Source: Pseudomonadota bacterium (GTDB taxonomy: Bacteria > Desulfobacterota > Desulfobulbia > Desulfobulbales > CALZHT01). Taken from it: 64,000 nt of DNA. The notes beneath the pieces are model-generated. The model was not told the DNA's origin. It searched no databases and saw nothing but the letters and a program-made list of their open reading frames with translations. The stretch spans positions 1 to 64,000 of the forward strand of contig JAHJJF010000086.1 of NCBI GenBank assembly GCA_018823135.1. Reading direction: 5' to 3'. Each line of letters begins with the position of its first letter. Position 1 is the first letter of the stretch. The translations under genes and the position numbers were made by a program. Positions 28,605 through 37,704 of this stretch are shown piece by piece.

Positions 28605-28731
28605 AAACAGCAAACCTCGCAATAACCTGTGGTTATATTCTGCACGCTTGAAAAAAACACTTCTATGGGGTAACTATTTTGCTAATCATTTCATGTCAAC
28701 CCATCACGATAATAAAGGATACAATCCACCA

Positions 28732-29610
28732 GTGAAATCTTACCCAATATCCCGCATGAAACGCCTGTGTTTCATTTTAATGACCATGATCTTCACAGGA
28801 GCAGCCGGTGCAGATGAAGCGTATGCGAATCAGCAGCACTCATCTTTCCTGATCTTTTCCGCAACCGCTTACTCATTTCAGGATGGACAGGAACCCTCCC
28901 GGGCTGAAGATCTGGCCCGCAACCGGGCGATAAGTTTCGGGCTGGAAAATTGCCGGCAATATCTCAAGGATGCCGGACTTACCGAAAAAGACTATGAATT
29001 TCTTCCCGGCGAGGATGGGAAATTGCTGAGGATACTCGACTCGTCCCGGATTGATGCAAACCGGACAGGAAAACAGCTTGCCGGTATTCGAATTATCGGC
29101 GAAGTGCAATTACGCACCAATGCTTCCGTGGTTCAATCGGCAAAGGGGCCGCTGCAGGTCAGTGTATCGGGCAAAAAAGACCAATACAGAAAAGACGATG
29201 AAATCATCTTCACCATCCAGGGTAATAAAGGATTTTACGGAAATCTGATTAATCAGAATGCAACCGGCGAGATTATTCAACTGCTTCCCAATCGGCTGAA
29301 AAAAACAGTCTATTTTGAAGAAACAAGGCCACATTTATTCCCTGACCAAAAAAGAGGCGAGACTTTTCACCTGATTGTTGACGAGCCATACGGTAACGAA
29401 AAAATATTCCTGTTTGCCAGCACCGAGGAATTTGAACCGCTGCTTGACAGATATAAGGGTGTGTTTGGGACGATAAAGGAAAGCATGAACTCGGTACGGG
29501 ATACATTGACCGCACATCTGGTCAAAACTTTACAGGCTCATGATGCACGGGTTACTTTTTACTGTCTGCCCTTATCAATAGCTGAAATGGAATTCAGCAC
29601 AGCCCCATGA
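28732..29610 (+). CDS. Exported DUF4384-type protein upstream of a Ser/Thr kinase
   Basis: A signal peptide is visible (MKRLCFILMTMIFTGAAG..AYA). I chose GTG 28732 because AAAGGA lies 12 bases before it; ATG 28756 is equally possible and starts directly at the signal sequence. Residues of about 25-125 resemble a LPP20/FlgT-like fold (SAEDLARNRAISFGLENC). About 155-260 fit DUF4384 (VSGKKDQYRKDDEIIFTIQGNK, then LPNR, GETFHLIVDEPYGNEKIFLFA). DUF4384 proteins are often encoded beside bacterial Ser/Thr kinases, and here the kinase starts 43 bases downstream, so an operon is likely. The frame extends further upstream inside the methyltransferase gene, but that part is a shadow. Confidence 0.72.
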   Translation: MKSYPISRMKRLCFILMTMIFTGAAGADEAYANQQHSSFLIFSATAYSFQDGQEPSRAEDLARNRAISFGLENCRQYLKDAGLTEKDYEFLPGEDGKLLRILDSSRIDANRTGKQLAGIRIIGEVQLRTNASVVQSAKGPLQVSVSGKKDQYRKDDEIIFTIQGNKGFYGNLINQNATGEIIQLLPNRLKKTVYFEETRPHLFPDQKRGETFHLIVDEPYGNEKIFLFASTEEFEPLLDRYKGVFGTIKESMNSVRDTLTAHLVKTLQAHDARVTFYCLPLSIAEMEFSTAP

Positions 29611-29653
29611 CCAGGTCGGATTTACGGCTTACCTTAAAAAACGGGCCTCATAG

Positions 29654-31039
29654 ATGTTAGAAAAACTCGGTAAATATGAAATAATCGGCGAACTGGGCAA
29701 GGGCGCCATGGGAACGGTTTACAAAGGCACTGATCCGATGATCGGCCGGACTGTTGCCATAAAGACAATCAACAAAAGCGCCCTTGAATCCGAAGCCGCA
29801 GGTGAGATGATTGCCCGTTTCAAACAGGAAGCCCAGTCTGCCGGCCGTTTGAGCCATCCCAATATTGTGGTGATATATGATTACGGCGAAGAAGGCGATA
29901 TCGCCTTTATTTCCATGGGGTATGTGGAAGGCCGGGAGTTGAAATCCTATTTTGACAAAAACGAGCTTTTTTCCCTGCAGGGCATCGTCAATATAATGAA
30001 CCAGCTTCTCGATGCCCTGGCATTTGCCCACCAGCAGGGGATAATCCACCGGGACATCAAGCCCAGCAATATCATGGTCAAGGAAAACGGCCATATCATG
30101 ATTACCGATTTCGGCATCGCCCGCATCGAATCCTCGGAACTCACCCAGATCGGCACCACCATGGGGACCCCAAATTACATGAGTCCGGAGCAATGCATGG
30201 GCCAGAGGGTTGACGGCCGGGCTGACATCTTTTCCGCAGGGGTCATCCTCTATCAATTGCTCACCGGGGAAAAGCCTTTTGCCGGCGGCTCCCTTGCCTC
30301 GATCTATCATAAGATTCTGAATATCGACCCAATCCCGCCGTCGGATCTGAACCTGCACATTCCCCGATCATTTGATGCGGTTATTGCCAAGAGCCTTGCA
30401 AAACGACCCGAAGACCGCTTTCAGACCGCCACCGAATTTGCCGAAGCAATTAAACAGGCCGCTACTGCCACTGACACGAAAGGCGCCAGCGCCTCGGTAT
30501 TCGGCAATTCAATGAGCAGCGGCGGCTCTGATGATGCCACCAGGGTTGACGGCGCAGGTCCAAATCAAAGCCCTGTTGCGCCCCAGGCTCCACCGAAAAG
30601 GACTGATGCCACAGTAATTGACAAACTCATGGGCGAAATTCCCACTGCACCAACCGTTGCGACCAAGTCGAATAAGGGCCTGTTTATAGGTATTGCAGTT
30701 TTCTTATTGCTTTGCATTGGTGGAGGAATCTTCTTCATATCCAATTCAGGGAAAGAACAACCGAAAACCGATCAGGCCAATACGGCTCTTTCCACAATAG
30801 CAGCAACCCAACCGCCCCTGCCGTCTACAGGACTTGTATCATTTACGACCTTGCCTCCGGAAATATCCGTTCACAGCCCCGAAAAAGGCAGGATCGGCAC
30901 CACTCCACTGGAGCTTGAGCTTACGCCAGGAATATATGAATTCACCTTGAGTCGCGACGGTTATTATGATGTGGCGCTGGCGATTTCGGTAATTGATAAG
31001 GGGAATATTCCCATGAATATCAATATGCAAAAAAAATGA
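29654..31039 (+). CDS. Membrane Ser/Thr protein kinase with C-terminal PEGA domain
   Basis: This is a 461-residue Hanks-type kinase. It has the glycine loop GELGKGAMG (12-20), ATP-binding Lys37 in VAIK, the catalytic loop HRDIKPSN (His132, Asp134), DFG starting at Asp152, and GTPNYMSPEQ at the activation segment. A Ser/Pro/Thr-rich linker leads to one transmembrane helix (about 343-363, GIAVFLLLCIGGG). The remaining 70 residues outside the membrane form a PEGA domain (VSFTTLPPEISV, GTTPLELELTPGIYEFTLSRDGY). The kinase is therefore cytoplasmic with a short periplasmic sensor. The exported DUF4384 protein just upstream is a natural partner or ligand. All residues required for activity are present. 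Confidence 0.93.
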   Translation: MLEKLGKYEIIGELGKGAMGTVYKGTDPMIGRTVAIKTINKSALESEAAGEMIARFKQEAQSAGRLSHPNIVVIYDYGEEGDIAFISMGYVEGRELKSYFDKNELFSLQGIVNIMNQLLDALAFAHQQGIIHRDIKPSNIMVKENGHIMITDFGIARIESSELTQIGTTMGTPNYMSPEQCMGQRVDGRADIFSAGVILYQLLTGEKPFAGGSLASIYHKILNIDPIPPSDLNLHIPRSFDAVIAKSLAKRPEDRFQTATEFAEAIKQAATATDTKGASASVFGNSMSSGGSDDATRVDGAGPNQSPVAPQAPPKRTDATVIDKLMGEIPTAPTVATKSNKGLFIGIAVFLLLCIGGGIFFISNSGKEQPKTDQANTALSTIAATQPPLPSTGLVSFTTLPPEISVHSPEKGRIGTTPLELELTPGIYEFTLSRDGYYDVALAISVIDKGNIPMNINMQKK

Positions 31040-31094
31040 TACCATCCGGAAGAGACAGATGCTAAATTATCGCTACTAATTATATAGCCGATTA

Positions 31095-31130
31095 GAGACA
31101 GATTACGCGTCCGTCTCGCGTTTTTTTTGC
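31095..31130 (+). terminator. Hairpin with T-rich loop after the kinase gene
   Basis: GTCTCGC and GCGAGAC arms surround a loop containing eight T residues. The T-run lies in the loop rather than after the stem, so this is not a textbook terminator. It may stabilise the transcript or bind a protein. It lies 60 bases past the kinase stop. Confidence 0.4.
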
Positions 31131-31213
31131 GAGACCGACAAAAAAATAATTTCTGTGTAAATTCTCCCTTTGATCAATAGGATAGACAAATAGCAGTTGA
31201 ACCAGGAGGCCTT

Positions 31214-31810
31214 ATGAAAACCGCAGTTATTTCTCTTTCTCTCTTGTTATTGCTGGGATCCACAGCAGTTGCCGAGGACTTGAACTTTCAAAGCACATCC
31301 GAAGGAATTATTCAGCAATTAAAAACAAAGAATAATGGCGGCAGCCAGGACGACTCCGGGATGGTTGAGATGCAGTCGGGCGAATCCATGTCGTTCCAGA
31401 CAAACACCATCAAGGTGGTAGAAGACAAAGATTACGCCGAAGCGGTTCTGGACTCAGCCAAGAAAGAGGACTCCCGGGTTAACCTGAAAGTTGAGTTTGA
31501 TATCAACTCCTTTGCCGTCCGTCCGGAATCATCTCAAATCCTCGTCGAACTTGCAAATGCCATGAAAAGCCAGGAACTTCAGGGACAGACCTTTACAATC
31601 AACGGTCATACAGATTCAGTGGGCAGCGAGGAATACAATCGGAACCTCAGCCTCAGCCGGGCAGAAACCATCAAGCAATTCCTTACTGCAAACGGCATTG
31701 AAGAAGCACGCATAAAAACCGCAGGCTTCGGGGAAGAAAATCCTCTTGTGGAAAACGACACACCTGAAAATCGTCAGTTGAACCGAAGGGTGGAGATTGT
31801 CGCCGAGTAA
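31214..31810 (+). CDS. OmpA-family peptidoglycan-associated outer-membrane/periplasmic protein
   Basis: The 198-residue product starts with a signal peptide (MKTAVISLSLLLLLGSTAVAE) behind an AGGAGG ribosome site. About residues 95-198 are a complete OmpA C-terminal domain: VEFDINSFAVRPES, then INGHTDSVGSEEYNRNLSLSRA and GFGEENPLVEN..ENRQLNRRVEI. They include the Asp and Arg residues that bind diaminopimelate of peptidoglycan. No beta-barrel precedes the domain, and no lipobox is seen. It follows the Ser/Thr kinase by 174 bases with its own hairpin between, so it is probably a separate transcript. It likely tethers the envelope. Confidence 0.9.
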   Translation: MKTAVISLSLLLLLGSTAVAEDLNFQSTSEGIIQQLKTKNNGGSQDDSGMVEMQSGESMSFQTNTIKVVEDKDYAEAVLDSAKKEDSRVNLKVEFDINSFAVRPESSQILVELANAMKSQELQGQTFTINGHTDSVGSEEYNRNLSLSRAETIKQFLTANGIEEARIKTAGFGEENPLVENDTPENRQLNRRVEIVAE

Positions 31811-31835
31811 AAAAATCTACGCACAAAAAAATCAA

Positions 31836-31869
31836 GGGGCTGCCTCACTTTTGAGACAGCCCCTTTTAT
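31836..31869 (+). terminator. Strong bidirectional terminator after the OmpA-like gene
   Basis: GGGGCTG-CTCA pairs with TGAG-CAGCCCC (one mismatch) around a CTTT loop and is followed by TTTTATTATTTT. On the minus strand it is followed by TTGATTTTTTTG, so it can also end transcripts from the DUF481 gene that converges on it. Its AATCAAGGGGCTG core matches the terminator at 25223. Confidence 0.85.
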
Positions 31870-31900
31870 TATTTTCGAAATTACGAAGTCAAAACACAGA

Positions 31901-31985
31901 AGCCAGATGCCAGGGGATAACGAGGCGAGCAGATGTTACATCTTGAATACTTCTGCATTCAGACTCCTGGCTCCTGGATTCCGGG
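31901..31985. repeat. Imperfect inverted intergenic repeat (CCAGGAGCCAGGAGTC type)
   Basis: The left arm near 31901-31919 (GAAGCCAGATGCCAGGGG) roughly pairs with the right arm near 31964-31983 (GACTCCTGGCTCCTGGATTC). This fits the dispersed CCAGGAGCCAGGAGTC-type palindromic intergenic repeats seen in many proteobacteria. Confidence 0.45.
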
Positions 31986-32037
31986 ACAATTCGCAGAGCA
32001 AGCTGTAAAGTATTAGCCCCTCAAAAAGAATAATTAT

Positions 32038-32766
32038 TCAATTGAAGTTAAACACCAGCGCCACAGAAAAGATTGTGTCCTTGTCTTCGAGGCTTGCCGG
32101 TACCGGCACGTTATCGTATCTGATTTCGTAACTTGCCTTGAGCGACATATAATCATTTACCGAAGAAGTAACTGCGGTAATGGATATTGCATTATAATTT
32201 TCACTGTTGTCAAAATCATACAGATATTCCAGGGACTGACTGAACTTATTCTTCTTGTTAAAATGATACTCATAGGCTGAAAAAAGCCTGCCCCGCAGGT
32301 AATTACTGTCCGTGCCGTCTCTGTAGTCTTCCATGACATAATCAAGACCACCCTCACCGTGGAGGAAATGTTCCGGTCCCAGGAGTACCTTATACCCGGC
32401 CGCAGGGCCTGCATAATACCGCGCATCGATTCCTGAGTAATTATCTTTGAGCCAACCACCAATTGCAGATGCATAGAACCGTTCAGTGATGGAATAATTG
32501 GCCCGGGCTTCAGTGGAATAATTTTCAGCGCTTCTGGTCCCTTCACTCTTGCTGTTTAAAGCAGCAATTTTCCAGGCACCGTCAATTTTTTCGGTAAACT
32601 TGTATTTAAATAGATTCTTGGCTGAAAAAGTTGACACCAGGGAATTTCCCCGCGTTTCAACATACGACAATTCCGCCTCATCACTCCATTTGCCCTCTTC
32701 CGCCTGGACATTAAAAGCAATGACCGATACGGCACATGCAAGGACAAGTATCCTTTTCACATTCAT
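32038..32766 (-). CDS. DUF481-family outer-membrane beta-barrel protein
   Basis: ATG 32766 has GGAGGC about 5 bases upstream. The 242-residue product has a signal peptide (MNVKRILVLACAVSVIAFNVQAEE). Mature residues open with WSDEAELSYVETRGNSLVSTFSAKN, the hallmark of DUF481 (YdiY-like) proteins. Alternating beta-strands follow and the chain ends in the aromatic-rich VALVFNFN, typical of outer-membrane barrels. The function of the family is unclear; some members respond to salt or acid. It is a single gene that converges on the OmpA-like gene. Confidence 0.88.
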   Translation of the reverse strand: MNVKRILVLACAVSVIAFNVQAEEGKWSDEAELSYVETRGNSLVSTFSAKNLFKYKFTEKIDGAWKIAALNSKSEGTRSAENYSTEARANYSITERFYASAIGGWLKDNYSGIDARYYAGPAAGYKVLLGPEHFLHGEGGLDYVMEDYRDGTDSNYLRGRLFSAYEYHFNKKNKFSQSLEYLYDFDNSENYNAISITAVTSSVNDYMSLKASYEIRYDNVPVPASLEDKDTIFSVALVFNFN

Positions 32767-33057
32767 AACTGCCTCCTTATATTATTTTTTATAATCTGTC
32801 GATTAATCTGTGTCTGTCCAGAAACGAGGATATTTTAAAAGCATGACGCAGAGGCCGGAGTAAAATACCTTTTATGGACTGGCACTGATTGATGTATTTA
32901 TACTACAGGTGCAGAATCCCGGATTTCACTGTATTCTGCAGATGAATTCCACTCTTTATTAAGAAGAATCGATAACAAAAGCAACTCCATAACCGGGTGC
33001 AACTTTTAACAATGTGATCACCTTTTCAAATAACAGTCAAATGAATTTCTAAAGACA

Positions 33058-33321
33058 ATGCAAAAAAATCAAAACTGGTACACCTATATGGTCCGCTGCA
33101 ATGACGGCACCTATTATACCGGCATTACCAATGATCTTGAGAAACGCCTGAAAGCACACAATGATGGATCCGGAGCAAAATACACCATGCCGCGTCGACC
33201 GGTGAAACTGGTGTATTGTGAAACATATCCCGACAGGTCCGAGGCGACTCAACGGGAAATCCAGCTCAAAAAGTTCACAAAAGCCCAAAAGGAGATATTG
33301 ATAAGTGACGGAGATGCGTGA
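33058..33321 (+). CDS. GIY-YIG nuclease-superfamily protein (YhbQ/UPF0213 type)
   Basis: This 87-residue single-domain protein has the first-strand signature WYTYMVRCNDGTYYTGITND (the GIY-YIG positions read TYM..YTG). The conserved Arg and Asn/His follow (LEKRLKAHNDG..AKYT), then PVKLVYCETYPDRSEATQREIQLKK with the catalytic Glu. It is the usual length for the UPF0213 group, whose members are predicted structure-selective endonucleases or inactive relatives. It stands alone between divergent and non-coding sequence, and a weak hairpin with a T-run follows. Confidence 0.9.
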   Translation: MQKNQNWYTYMVRCNDGTYYTGITNDLEKRLKAHNDGSGAKYTMPRRPVKLVYCETYPDRSEATQREIQLKKFTKAQKEILISDGDA

Positions 33322-33792
33322 TGAATGCAGACCCTGAATTCATATAAAAAAACGTCTTCACTCATCTTGTTTGAGTTTTTTTTTCAGTTCTATGCATACA
33401 ACATTGCATACATTAAACATTAAAAATCATTAAGAACTCAGGAGTCTGCCTGACTCAAAGAATCGTTGCGAAAAATTGATTAGCCAGGGTAGATATTCAT
33501 GGATATAATGCGGATAACATCGCTATTTAAAGAAAATCAAAGAAAAAATATGCCAATTCTGCAATTTTGCAGTATTTTAAATCTCAAGTCCGACATACAC
33601 CTGGTAATGGCTCTCAAAACCCAGAACATCCAATCAATAAATAGATGATTTTAGCTTGATTTCTAATTCATAATCGTTATTATTATAATAATGCGTTTGC
33701 ATCAGAATATAACTATTGTAATGATATAGTTAAACCATGCTGAAATCATCCTCTTGATTTGAGATATTTCAGCTAAAACAGAAAAGTTAGCA
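33322..33792. other. AT-rich intergenic stretch with a weak terminator near 33359-33384
   Basis: A short ACTCA/TGAGT stem followed by nine T residues (to about 33384) may end the GIY-YIG transcript. The remaining 400 bases hold no convincing reading frame. They must include the promoter of the hybrid kinase, which I could not locate. Confidence 0.5.
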
Positions 33793-35763
33793 ATGACCAT
33801 CATTCAACTTATCTCCGCATTATTGGTTGGCGCCGGTACGATTTTCCTGGCGGCTTCAATAAAAAAAGGACTCCGTGTAAGGCGGCTTGCGCCGCACACT
33901 CATCAACAGTCCTGGTTGATTATTACCCTGCTGATGTTTTTCTTTGTTGCCTGCTATATTGCGTTTGTCACCCTTCTTGTCGCAGATATTCCTTTTCCGC
34001 TGGAATCCATCACCGGCCTGGTCTTTCTGGGCGGCGCCTTCTTCGTATTCCTGATTATTAATATGTCGGAAAGCACCATACATACAATCAATGAAAGCGA
34101 AAATCGCCTGCGGTTTGCCAACGATACACTTGAAACCCGCGTGTTGGAGCGGACCAAAGAAATTAATGCAACAAATACGACGCTCAACAAAGAAATCAAG
34201 GAACGCACCAGGGCTCAGAATGAGCTGAAAAACTCCTATTTTGAAATAGATCAATTAATCAATACCGCCGTTCACGGTATCAGGGTTATTGATACAGAAT
34301 TTAACATGCTTCGAGTAAATCAGGCCTTTTTGGACTTGATCGGTTTCACAGGTCTACAGGAAGAAATCATCGGCAAGAAATGTTATGATATTTTTGCCGG
34401 AGTTTATTGCGGCACTGAAAACTGCCCCATGGAGTTTCTTCCAAAAACTAAAAAACGGCTGACCGTGGAGGTAGAAAAAAAACGGCTGGACGGTTCCATT
34501 GTTCCCTGCAGTCTGACTGCGGCGCCTTTTTTCAATCCTGAAGGTGAAATTATAGGAATCATTGAAGATTTCAACGATATCACAGTATACCGAGACGCCG
34601 TTCTTACCCAGAAGGTCGCCAAGGAGGCGGCCCAACGCGCAAGTCTTGCAAAAAGTGAATTCCTTGCCAATATGAGCCATGAAATCCGCACGCCGATGAA
34701 CGGCATCATGGGTATGACCGGCCTTATTCTGCAAACCGATCTCAACCCCGAGCAGCGGGAATTCATGAAGATATTGGAGTCCTCCGCTGAATCACTGCTG
34801 GCAGTAATCAATGACATTCTGGATTTTTCCAAAATTGAGGCGGGTAAATTCCAGTTGCATGAAACTCCCTTTCGCCTGGCGGATACCGTGGAAAATGCAG
34901 CTCACGATTTTGCCGGGCCTGCTGCGGAAAAAAATATTGAGTTACTCTGCCGGGTAAAACCGAATGTCCCGGACCACCTGATCGGCGATCCCGGAAAGAT
35001 CAGACAGATACTTGCCAATCTCATTGGCAATGCCATTAAATTCACTGAAAAAGGTGAAGTCATGGTCACTGCTGAACTCGATCAGGACTTAAATAATCAT
35101 TCAATAATACAATTCATTGTCAGAGACACGGGTATCGGCATTCCTCAGGACAAGATCAATGATCTTTTTGACAGCTTCACTCAGGCCGACACCTCCAGCA
35201 CAAGAAAATACGGCGGCACCGGTCTCGGTTTATCAATTGCCCGTCAGTTGGTGGCATTAATGGGTGGAAGGATTGGAATAGAAAGCGTTGAAGGAAAAGG
35301 AAGCACCTTTACTTTCACTCTCAGGCTTGGCAAACAGCCCGAACCGCAAGGTGTTGAAGATATCCAAGAAACCCCTGAATATTCAAAAAAAATACGCATC
35401 CTCCTGGCGGAGGATAATCTGGTAAACCAGAAGGTAGCCACCAACATCCTTACCAAACAAGGGTATGAGGTAACTACCGCGTCTAATGGCCTTGAGGCTC
35501 TCAAAGCATATAAGTCCGACACCTTCGATCTTATCCTTATGGATGTCCAGATGCCGGAAATGGATGGTTTTGAGGCCACCCGCAAAATACGTGATATGGA
35601 AAAAGAAACCGGGGCCAACATCCCGATCATTGCCCTCACCGCTCATGACATGGAAGGGTACAAAGACAAATGTATCGCCGCGGGCATGAATGATCATACT
35701 TCAAAACCGATACGAAAAGACTTATTGCTTAACGCCATCGAAAACGCCACCCGTACCGCTTAA
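33793..35763 (+). CDS. Hybrid sensor histidine kinase (membrane, PAS, HisKA, HATPase, receiver)
   Basis: The product has 656 residues. Three transmembrane helices (about 2-22, 41-66 and 73-91) lead into a coiled coil (about 95-150). A PAS domain follows with the Cys-containing motif CYDIFAGVYCGTENCP. The HisKA domain has the H-box FLANMSHEIRTPMNGIMG (phospho-accepting His296). The HATPase domain carries NLIGNAIKFT, DTGIGIP and GTGLGLSI. A C-terminal receiver has acidic residues (LAEDN), phospho-acceptor Asp584 in LILMDVQMPEMDG, and a conserved Lys in TSKP. All catalytic sites look intact. No partner regulator is adjacent, so output may pass through a phosphotransfer protein elsewhere. Confidence 0.93.
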   Translation: MTIIQLISALLVGAGTIFLAASIKKGLRVRRLAPHTHQQSWLIITLLMFFFVACYIAFVTLLVADIPFPLESITGLVFLGGAFFVFLIINMSESTIHTINESENRLRFANDTLETRVLERTKEINATNTTLNKEIKERTRAQNELKNSYFEIDQLINTAVHGIRVIDTEFNMLRVNQAFLDLIGFTGLQEEIIGKKCYDIFAGVYCGTENCPMEFLPKTKKRLTVEVEKKRLDGSIVPCSLTAAPFFNPEGEIIGIIEDFNDITVYRDAVLTQKVAKEAAQRASLAKSEFLANMSHEIRTPMNGIMGMTGLILQTDLNPEQREFMKILESSAESLLAVINDILDFSKIEAGKFQLHETPFRLADTVENAAHDFAGPAAEKNIELLCRVKPNVPDHLIGDPGKIRQILANLIGNAIKFTEKGEVMVTAELDQDLNNHSIIQFIVRDTGIGIPQDKINDLFDSFTQADTSSTRKYGGTGLGLSIARQLVALMGGRIGIESVEGKGSTFTFTLRLGKQPEPQGVEDIQETPEYSKKIRILLAEDNLVNQKVATNILTKQGYEVTTASNGLEALKAYKSDTFDLILMDVQMPEMDGFEATRKIRDMEKETGANIPIIALTAHDMEGYKDKCIAAGMNDHTSKPIRKDLLLNAIENATRTA

Positions 35764-35939
35764 TCTCAACGCATAGAATTTCACAAACCCCGCAACCGTT
35801 TATTCTATTGACAAGGCCTTCGTAAATTGATTACCGTTTTGCCTTTTTCCTGGCAACCGAGCGAACAAACGTTCTTTTTAATCCTGAGAGCAATATTCTC
35901 TTTTCAGAAAGGGGAAAGAAGGAGCCTGACAGGTTTTTC

Positions 35940-37538
35940 ATGGATAATGACAAGTTAATTATCGATCTTAATTATCGAAAGCAGATCATCAACGAACAGC
36001 TGGAAGCTAACGCCTTTGACAGCTATAAGATGTTCGATCTGCTTTCGGAAACCGTTCTCGACAAGCGAACGCTGCTGATGATCGAAATCCATGATCTCTA
36101 TAAATCCATTAACCATACCCGGACCATGGTCGGAGCTGCGCGGCTTTTTCACTCGCTGCACTCCCCTTTGGATTCCATCGATATTATCCATGCCAAGCAG
36201 GAATCACTCATGGAGCTTGAGGCAAACCATAAACTCCGGGACGCGGTTCATGATCTGATCGAAAAATTCAGCGACCAGGAAAAGGACCTCTTTAAGCTTC
36301 TCAATGTCAATTATCTTCCCATCTTTCCCTACCGCACCCTGAAAAGAGCCGTCAAGGCAATGGAAACCTTGATCTCCTCCGTGGAAAATATACCGCAGCC
36401 GGAAACCATCTACCTTGATTCTCTTGTCAAGATTATCAAGAATTACGGCAAAACTGAAGAGAGCCGTCTGGTCAGCAAACCCACTTTCAGGACCTTTGAC
36501 GGCATCAAAACCCGGGATGAAAAACATTTCTACACCCCGGCTTTACGGTTCAGACCGGGCTGGCTGAGCTTTGGAGCCATTGCGCCATCGATTCCGTTGA
36601 TTCTGTCCCTTGGCGCGGGCATTTTCGGCTTTATTGACTATGCTGTTGCAAAATCCCTGGTGCTGCTTACCGGCGGCGGCGTTCTTCTCGGCGGAGTATA
36701 TGCCTTTCTGCTGAAACCCTTTATCGACGACGAATTGGCCATTCTTCCCATTCGCCAGCGGCTTATCAGTTCAGATTATTTCACTTCGACAATAGAGGCG
36801 GTTGCCTGTCTTGATGAACTGCTGTCATTCATCGCTTTCCAGGAAGGCATTCCCCACGACACAGTGATTCCCGAGATCACCAACCAGGAAAGGCATTATT
36901 TTGTTGCCAAAGACCTGATGAATCCGATAATTGCCAAAAACGACAAAAATTATGTGGGTAATGACGTAAATCTCGACGGGGTCGGCCTCACCTTTATTAC
37001 CGGCCCGAACAGCGGCGGCAAAACAACCTTCTGTAAAACCATTGCCCAGAACCAGCTCCTGGGCCAGATCGGCTCGCCGATTGTAGCAAGTTCCGCACAG
37101 ATGAACGTTGCAGACAAAATCGTCTATCAGGCGCCGGCCTTTGATTCCTTAAGCGACCCCGAGGGCAGGTTCGGCACCGAGCTCAAACGCACCAGAGATA
37201 TCTTCTTTGACGTAACCCCGAAGAGTCTGGCCATTCTTGATGAAATTGCCGAAGGCACCACAATGCACGAGAGGCTGCCGGTTTCTGCGGCAATTTTAAA
37301 CGGTTTTTATGCAAAGGTAACCAACACGATTCTGGTCACCCATAACTATGAACTGGTTGAAATGTTTCAGGAGATGAACCGCGGCCAGGCCCTGCAGGTT
37401 GAATTCAAGGACAACAAACCAACCCACCGGATTATTCCGGGGATTTCCAGGGACAGCCATGCGGAAATCGTTGTGAAGAAACTCGGATTCACCCCGGAAG
37501 ACATCCAGCAGCATCTCCGGAAAAACGGTTATATCTGA
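35940..37538 (+). CDS. MutS-like ATPase with internal membrane hairpin
   Basis: This 532-residue protein carries a MutS-type ATPase domain. It has the Walker A sequence FITGPNSGGKTT (about 353-364), Walker B/signature SLAILDEIAEGTTMHE, and the family His in LVTHNYEL. It lacks the mismatch-recognition and connector domains. Ahead of the ATPase is a helical lever-like region with an inserted hydrophobic hairpin (about 210-260, IPLILSLGAGIFGFIDYAV then LVLLTGGGVLLGGVYAFLL). It is therefore likely membrane-attached and not a mismatch-repair MutS. Related MutS-like membrane proteins exist in many bacteria but their function is not settled. ATG 35940 follows a purine-rich leader and is the first in frame. 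Confidence 0.85.
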   Translation: MDNDKLIIDLNYRKQIINEQLEANAFDSYKMFDLLSETVLDKRTLLMIEIHDLYKSINHTRTMVGAARLFHSLHSPLDSIDIIHAKQESLMELEANHKLRDAVHDLIEKFSDQEKDLFKLLNVNYLPIFPYRTLKRAVKAMETLISSVENIPQPETIYLDSLVKIIKNYGKTEESRLVSKPTFRTFDGIKTRDEKHFYTPALRFRPGWLSFGAIAPSIPLILSLGAGIFGFIDYAVAKSLVLLTGGGVLLGGVYAFLLKPFIDDELAILPIRQRLISSDYFTSTIEAVACLDELLSFIAFQEGIPHDTVIPEITNQERHYFVAKDLMNPIIAKNDKNYVGNDVNLDGVGLTFITGPNSGGKTTFCKTIAQNQLLGQIGSPIVASSAQMNVADKIVYQAPAFDSLSDPEGRFGTELKRTRDIFFDVTPKSLAILDEIAEGTTMHERLPVSAAILNGFYAKVTNTILVTHNYELVEMFQEMNRGQALQVEFKDNKPTHRIIPGISRDSHAEIVVKKLGFTPEDIQQHLRKNGYI

Positions 37539-37704
37539 TACTGAGCATTGAAACTATTATCAACTTAAACCCAAAAGGTTTTTTCTGTTATAATACGATC
37601 CATTGAGGCTTAAGTGCTTCGGCTGATCCGAACTGCTTCGCTGGTCGACACCCCTTTAAACCTCATTACAACAGCTATAAATTATTAAGGACTACAACTG
37701 AGCA

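Noticed and set aside
28204-28731. Long upstream extension of the DUF4384 frame inside the methyltransferase gene
   Set aside because: It overlaps the real methyltransferase coding sequence in another frame and lacks a ribosome site; the signal peptide shows the true start is near 28732-28756.
29657-30358. 233-codon minus-strand frame opposite the Ser/Thr kinase
   Set aside because: It mirrors the kinase codon pattern, has no ribosome site, and its translation has no domain features.
33058-33321. Homing endonuclease of a mobile intron
   Set aside because: It is a single-domain GIY-YIG protein of standard UPF0213 length with no DNA-binding tail or intron structure around it.
35940-37538. DNA mismatch-repair MutS
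   Set aside because: Mismatch-binding and connector domains are missing, the protein is about 530 residues, and a membrane hairpin is present.
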